Assembly: GCF_900104535.1 (NCBI RefSeq)
Contig: NZ_LT629710.1
Location: forward strand, 4,623,501 to 4,687,500
Reading direction: 5' to 3'
DNA: 64,000 nt
From: Nakamurella panacisegetis
GTDB lineage: Bacteria > Actinomycetota > Actinomycetes > Mycobacteriales > Nakamurellaceae
Part shown: positions 62,004 to 64,000 of the stretch, piece after piece
How the letters are laid out: every line of letters starts with the position of its first letter
Position numbering within the stretch: the first letter of the stretch is position 1
Program-made: the position numbers and the translations under genes
Notes under the pieces: generated by a model
The model's input: the letters and a program-made list of their open reading frames with translations, nothing else
The model's database searches: none
Told to the model about the DNA's origin: nothing

Positions 62004-62009
62004 GACTTC

Positions 62010-62159
62010 ATGGAACACGAGCAGACCTACGAAGAGCACGTCGCCGAACTCGAGGAATACAGCGAGGCCATCCACGATCCGGCCATCACCCCGGAGGAGA
62101 AGGCCGAGCTCGAGAAGGTGGAGGCGGCCAAGCCCCTGGGCCCGGACGAGGAGATCTGA
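62010..62159 (+). CDS. Small acidic protein
   Basis: 49-residue protein, about one third Glu/Asp (E-E-H-V-A-E-L-E-E-Y-S-E-A-I-H, then P-E-E-K-A-E-L-E-K-V-E-A-A-K). No family recognised; two short helices are likely. It has no ribosome site but an appropriately placed -10 box suggests leaderless expression, which supports it being a real gene. A GGCCCGG-CCGGGCC self-complementary stretch follows at 62166-62179 and may terminate it. Confidence 0.6.
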   Translation: MEHEQTYEEHVAELEEYSEAIHDPAITPEEKAELEKVEAAKPLGPDEEI

Positions 62160-62207
62160 CCAACCGGCCCGGCCGGGCCGCCTCACGAACGCCGGACGCC
62201 GGGACGG

Positions 62208-62237
62208 TTGTGCCCCAGATCACAATGCGGTGATACT
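62208..62237 (+). promoter_or_regulatory. Promoter of the VOC-family gene
   Basis: TTGTGC (62208-62213) and GATACT (62232-62237) with an 18-bp gap, about 40 bp before the ATG. Confidence 0.45.
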
Positions 62238-62276
62238 GGTGGCCCGTCCCGACGAACCGACGAAAGCAGGTCCGAG

Positions 62277-62690
62277 ATGACGATTCGGCTCAATCCTTAC
62301 CTGAGCTTCCGCGACACAGCGCGATCGGCCATGGAGTTCTACCACTCGGTGTTCGGCGGCGAGCTCACCATGAGCACCTTCGCCGAGATGCACGCCAGCG
62401 AGGACCCGGCCGAGGCCGACAAGATCATGCACGCCATGTTGGTGGCCCCCAACGGCCTGACGCTGATGGCCGCCGACACGCCGAACAGCATGGACTACGC
62501 GCCCGGCGGGAGCTTCTCCGTCTCCCTCAGCGGCGACTCCGATGCCGACCTCCGCGACTACTGGGCCAAGCTGTCCGAGGGAGCGACCATCACCGCTCCG
62601 CTGAACCAGGCGCCATGGGGCGACACCTTCGGCATGTGCACCGACCGGTTCGGCATCAACTGGCTGGTGAACATCAGCGCTGCGTCCTGA
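62277..62690 (+). CDS. VOC/PhnB-like glyoxalase-superfamily protein
   Basis: 137-residue PhnB-like protein: M-T-I-R-L-N-P-Y-L-S-F-R-D-T-A-R-S-A-M-E-F-Y, then F-G-G-E-L and the end W-G-D-T-F-G-M-C-T-D-R-F-G-I-N-W-L-V-N-I. Same superfamily as the product at 42731-43198 but clearly diverged. Function unknown; the W-G-D-x-F-G-x-x-x-D-x-F-G-x-x-W block is the family hallmark. ATG 62277 with a modest ribosome site. Confidence 0.92.
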   Translation: MTIRLNPYLSFRDTARSAMEFYHSVFGGELTMSTFAEMHASEDPAEADKIMHAMLVAPNGLTLMAADTPNSMDYAPGGSFSVSLSGDSDADLRDYWAKLSEGATITAPLNQAPWGDTFGMCTDRFGINWLVNISAAS

Positions 62691-62702
62691 CGTGACCTAC
62701 CG

Positions 62703-63104
62703 TCAGTGACCGCCGAGTGGCACCACGACGTAGGGAACCTCGCCGTCACCGTCGTCCGACCGGCGCGAGGCGTCCGCACGGTCGCCCTCCGGCCAGTCCA
62801 TCGGTCCCTGGCTCGCGGCCGAGGCCAATGCCCCCGCTTCGGTGTCCGACCCGACGGCTCCGGTGTCCGGCGCGACGGCTTCGGTGTCCGGCGCGACGGC
62901 TGGCCCTGGTCCGTCCGGCTCGGTCGTCTGGGCCCCGGTCGGATAGACCGATACGAAGAATCCGCCCTGCACATCCTCGGGAAGCCCTGAGGCACCGAGC
63001 CGCTCCCGCGCAGCGGTGAGGACGTCGTCGGTGGCGGCCACCTGGAACTCGATGAACTGATTCACCGACAGATTCGACAGGAGGTAGGTCTGGTGGGTTG
63101 TCAT
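62703..63104 (-). CDS. Hypothetical protein with heptapeptide repeats
   Basis: 133-residue protein of unknown function. Residues 1-55 look folded (Y-L-L-S-N-L-S-V-N-Q-F-I-E-F-Q-V-A-A-T-D-D-V-L). The rest is low complexity and acidic, with three heptads of the form A-V-A-P-D-T-E, and ends V-P-Y-V-V-V-P-L-G-G-H. No signal peptide or membrane span. ATG 63104 has GGGTAACC upstream, a weak ribosome site. Convergent with the VOC gene. Confidence 0.65.
   Translation of the reverse strand: MTTHQTYLLSNLSVNQFIEFQVAATDDVLTAARERLGASGLPEDVQGGFFVSVYPTGAQTTEPDGPGPAVAPDTEAVAPDTGAVGSDTEAGALASAASQGPMDWPEGDRADASRRSDDGDGEVPYVVVPLGGH
62836..62898 (-). repeat. Three tandem 21-bp repeats (AVAPDTE heptads)
   Basis: Units 62836-62856, 62857-62877 and 62878-62898 differ at only a few bases and encode A-V-A-P-D-T-E, A-V-A-P-D-T-G and A-V-G-S-D-T-E in the product of the surrounding gene. 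Confidence 0.85.
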
Positions 63105-63206
63105 GGTTACCCAGTTCCCGGCCGCCCTTTCGTTGAATCAGAACGGAAGGCCCGCAACGGGTCCACGTCGATCCACGGCAGCGGGCGGGGCGACCCGGAA
63201 ATGACG

Positions 63207-63235
63207 GAACCCCGCACCGGGAAGGTGCGGGGTTC
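63207..63235 (-). terminator. Stem-loop terminator after the mini-protein pair
   Basis: Perfect 12-bp stem GAACCCCGCACC/GGTGCGGGGTTC (63207-63218 with 63224-63235), loop of five, starting 20 bp after the stop of the 49-residue gene on the minus strand, with a short T stretch beyond. Confidence 0.7.
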
Positions 63236-63254
63236 GGTCCTGCGGTGGTCTGCG

Positions 63255-63404
63255 TCAGACGAAGACGCCCTGCTGTCCGGCCAGGACGATCAGTTCGTTG
63301 CGCTCGCTCACGGTGGCAGCATTGGCGATGGCGAACTCGATGGAATTCCGGTACTGCTCACGCCGCAAACGGCGCTCGCGGATGACGGAGAGGATCTTCA
63401 TCAT
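63255..63404 (-). CDS. 49-residue mini-protein, paralogue of the preceding gene
   Basis: Starts M-M-K-I-L-S-V-I-R-E-R-R-L-R-R at an ATG that overlaps the stop of the upstream small gene (ATGA). A basic N-terminal helix is followed by A-I-A-N-A-A-T-V-S-E-R-N-E-L-I-V-L. The last 17-residue block aligns without gaps to the upstream product (10 identities, both ending E-L-I-V-L), so the two arose by duplication. No known family. Strong helix propensity and basic charge suggest binding to nucleic acid, membrane or a partner protein. A stem-loop terminator follows. Confidence 0.72.
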   Translation of the reverse strand: MMKILSVIRERRLRREQYRNSIEFAIANAATVSERNELIVLAGQQGVFV

Positions 63405-63562
63405 CGCGAAAGCCCGTTCATGGTGCGCTGATGCAGGACGATGAGCTCGTCACGCATACTCGGCGACGAGGCGGACTCGATCGCTCGACGGATCTCGCGG
63501 TTGCTGCGGGCCACTCGCCGACGGCCACGGAAACCGCTGGTACCACTGGTACTGCTGGACAT
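63401..63562 (-). CDS. 53-residue mini-protein, first of an overlapping paralogous pair
   Basis: ATG 63562 follows AAGGGA at nine bases. The product has a Ser/Thr/Gly-rich start (M-S-S-S-T-S-G-T-S-G), a basic stretch F-R-G-R-R-R-V-A-R-S-N-R-E-I-R-R and then A-I-E-S-A-S-S-P-S-M-R-D-E-L-I-V-L-H-Q-R. Its end overlaps the paralogous gene by four bases. Small proteins with an R-D-E-L-type end after an Ala/Pro/Ser loop occur in actinomycetes from memory, but I know no function. About 180 bp upstream is gene-free. Confidence 0.72.
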   Translation of the reverse strand: MSSSTSGTSGFRGRRRVARSNREIRRAIESASSPSMRDELIVLHQRTMNGLSR

Positions 63563-63744
63563 CAGAAAAATCCCTTGCTGTTGTGCTGGTGATGCGCTTG
63601 CCCTCTTCGGAACACCTGCGCTCAGGCCGGAGTCCCGGTTGGACCTCGGCCGATCGAGCGACGGGAGTAACTCCGTCATACAAGTAGGACGCGTGAGGCC
63701 CCCGGTTCGGTACCGAAAACGACCACGATCCGCGGTGATTCCGC

Positions 63745-64000
63745 TCACCCGGATCTCGCCCCTCGCCCGGACTCGCTCAGCTCGACGCGTGGGACGAGCG
63801 GGGCACGCCGGCGGGTCAGCTCACGCAGATGCTGGGCGAAGCCCTCTGGGGCCCGCCCGACCAGCCGTCCGCTGGTCAGCACCGGGCCGGCCCCGGTGGC
63901 GACCACTCGGGCGCCCAGACGACGCACGGCCTCGACCAGCAGCCGGTCCTCGTGAGCCGAGATCGGGAGGAATCCACCCGCGCGGAGGTAGCAGTCCGCT
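63745..64000 (-). CDS. Glycosyltransferase family 2-like protein, 5'-truncated by window edge
   Basis: The last 84 codons of a minus-strand gene, read in frame from the edge (A-D-C-Y-L-R-A-G-G-F) to the TGA at 63745. The segment G-G-F-L-P-I-S-A-H-E-D-R-L-L-V-E-A-V-R-R-L-G contains the E-D acid pair of GT-A enzymes, and V-L-T-S-G-R-L-V-G-R-A-P-E-G-F-A-Q-H-L is the usual C-terminal block of actinobacterial GT2 proteins acting on lipids or small acceptors. The nucleotide-sugar domain is outside the window. Confidence 0.8.
   Translation of the reverse strand, partial: ADCYLRAGGFLPISAHEDRLLVEAVRRLGARVVATGAGPVLTSGRLVGRAPEGFAQHLRELTRRRAPLVPRVELSESGRGARSG

Overview
The window is chromosomal DNA of a high-GC actinomycete with dense gene packing, many GTG/TTG starts, leaderless starts and 4-nt ATGA/GTGA gene overlaps. 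The fabD-fabH-acpP-fabF-accD block behind a PucR-type regulator, the argS-lysA-hom-thrC-thrB-rho order, an Asn/Asp/Arg-rich insert in Rho and a SAM-IV-type riboswitch all fit Actinomycetota. A Nakamurella-like or Frankiales-related lineage is my guess, not a proof. I see no prophage, insertion sequence, CRISPR array or plasmid gene.

Layout. 1-11.7 kb (mostly minus strand): end of a flavin/F420 oxidoreductase gene, rho, then the aspartate-family operon lysA-(small membrane protein)-hom-thrC-thrB, with argS upstream. An MFS exporter and its MarR regulator are inserted on the plus strand between thrB and rho. 11.9-16.7 kb: a DUF3105/DUF305 surface pair, tRNA-Arg(CCG), Ku, a coiled-coil protein and a methyltransferase. 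16.9-20.5 kb: a Gfo/Idh dehydrogenase, an SMP-30 lactonase, and an aldo/keto reductase divergent from an HxlR regulator. 20.6-34.8 kb: tRNA-Val(UAC), peroxiredoxin, DUF3052, aceE, a four-copy hairpin array, a cold-shock protein, a Cys-tailed DUF5685 protein, FasR-like regulator and the type II fatty-acid synthesis operon with accD, then DUF3145. This order parallels the ahpE-aceE-fabD-kasA-accD6 region of mycobacteria.

35-50 kb: accessory functions. These are a PAS-GGDEF cyclase, an adenosine-deaminase homologue, a LysR/TDT-transporter divergon, an LLM monooxygenase with its flavin reductase, a WYL regulator facing a VOC protein, and a CitA/CitB-type two-component system with DctA. They are followed by a small unknown protein coupled to a Tat-exported amidase.

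51-58.8 kb: the most striking unit. A SAM-IV-type riboswitch lies directly upstream of a six-gene operon: prolidase-like amidohydrolase, Tat lipoprotein peptide-binding protein, two Dpp/Opp permeases, fused double ATPase and class-V aminotransferase. The riboswitch suggests that this peptide-type importer and its two enzymes serve methionine/sulfur supply. 58.8-64 kb: an acyl-CoA dehydrogenase, small conserved proteins, two overlapping paralogous mini-proteins (49 and 53 residues), and the end of a glycosyltransferase gene.
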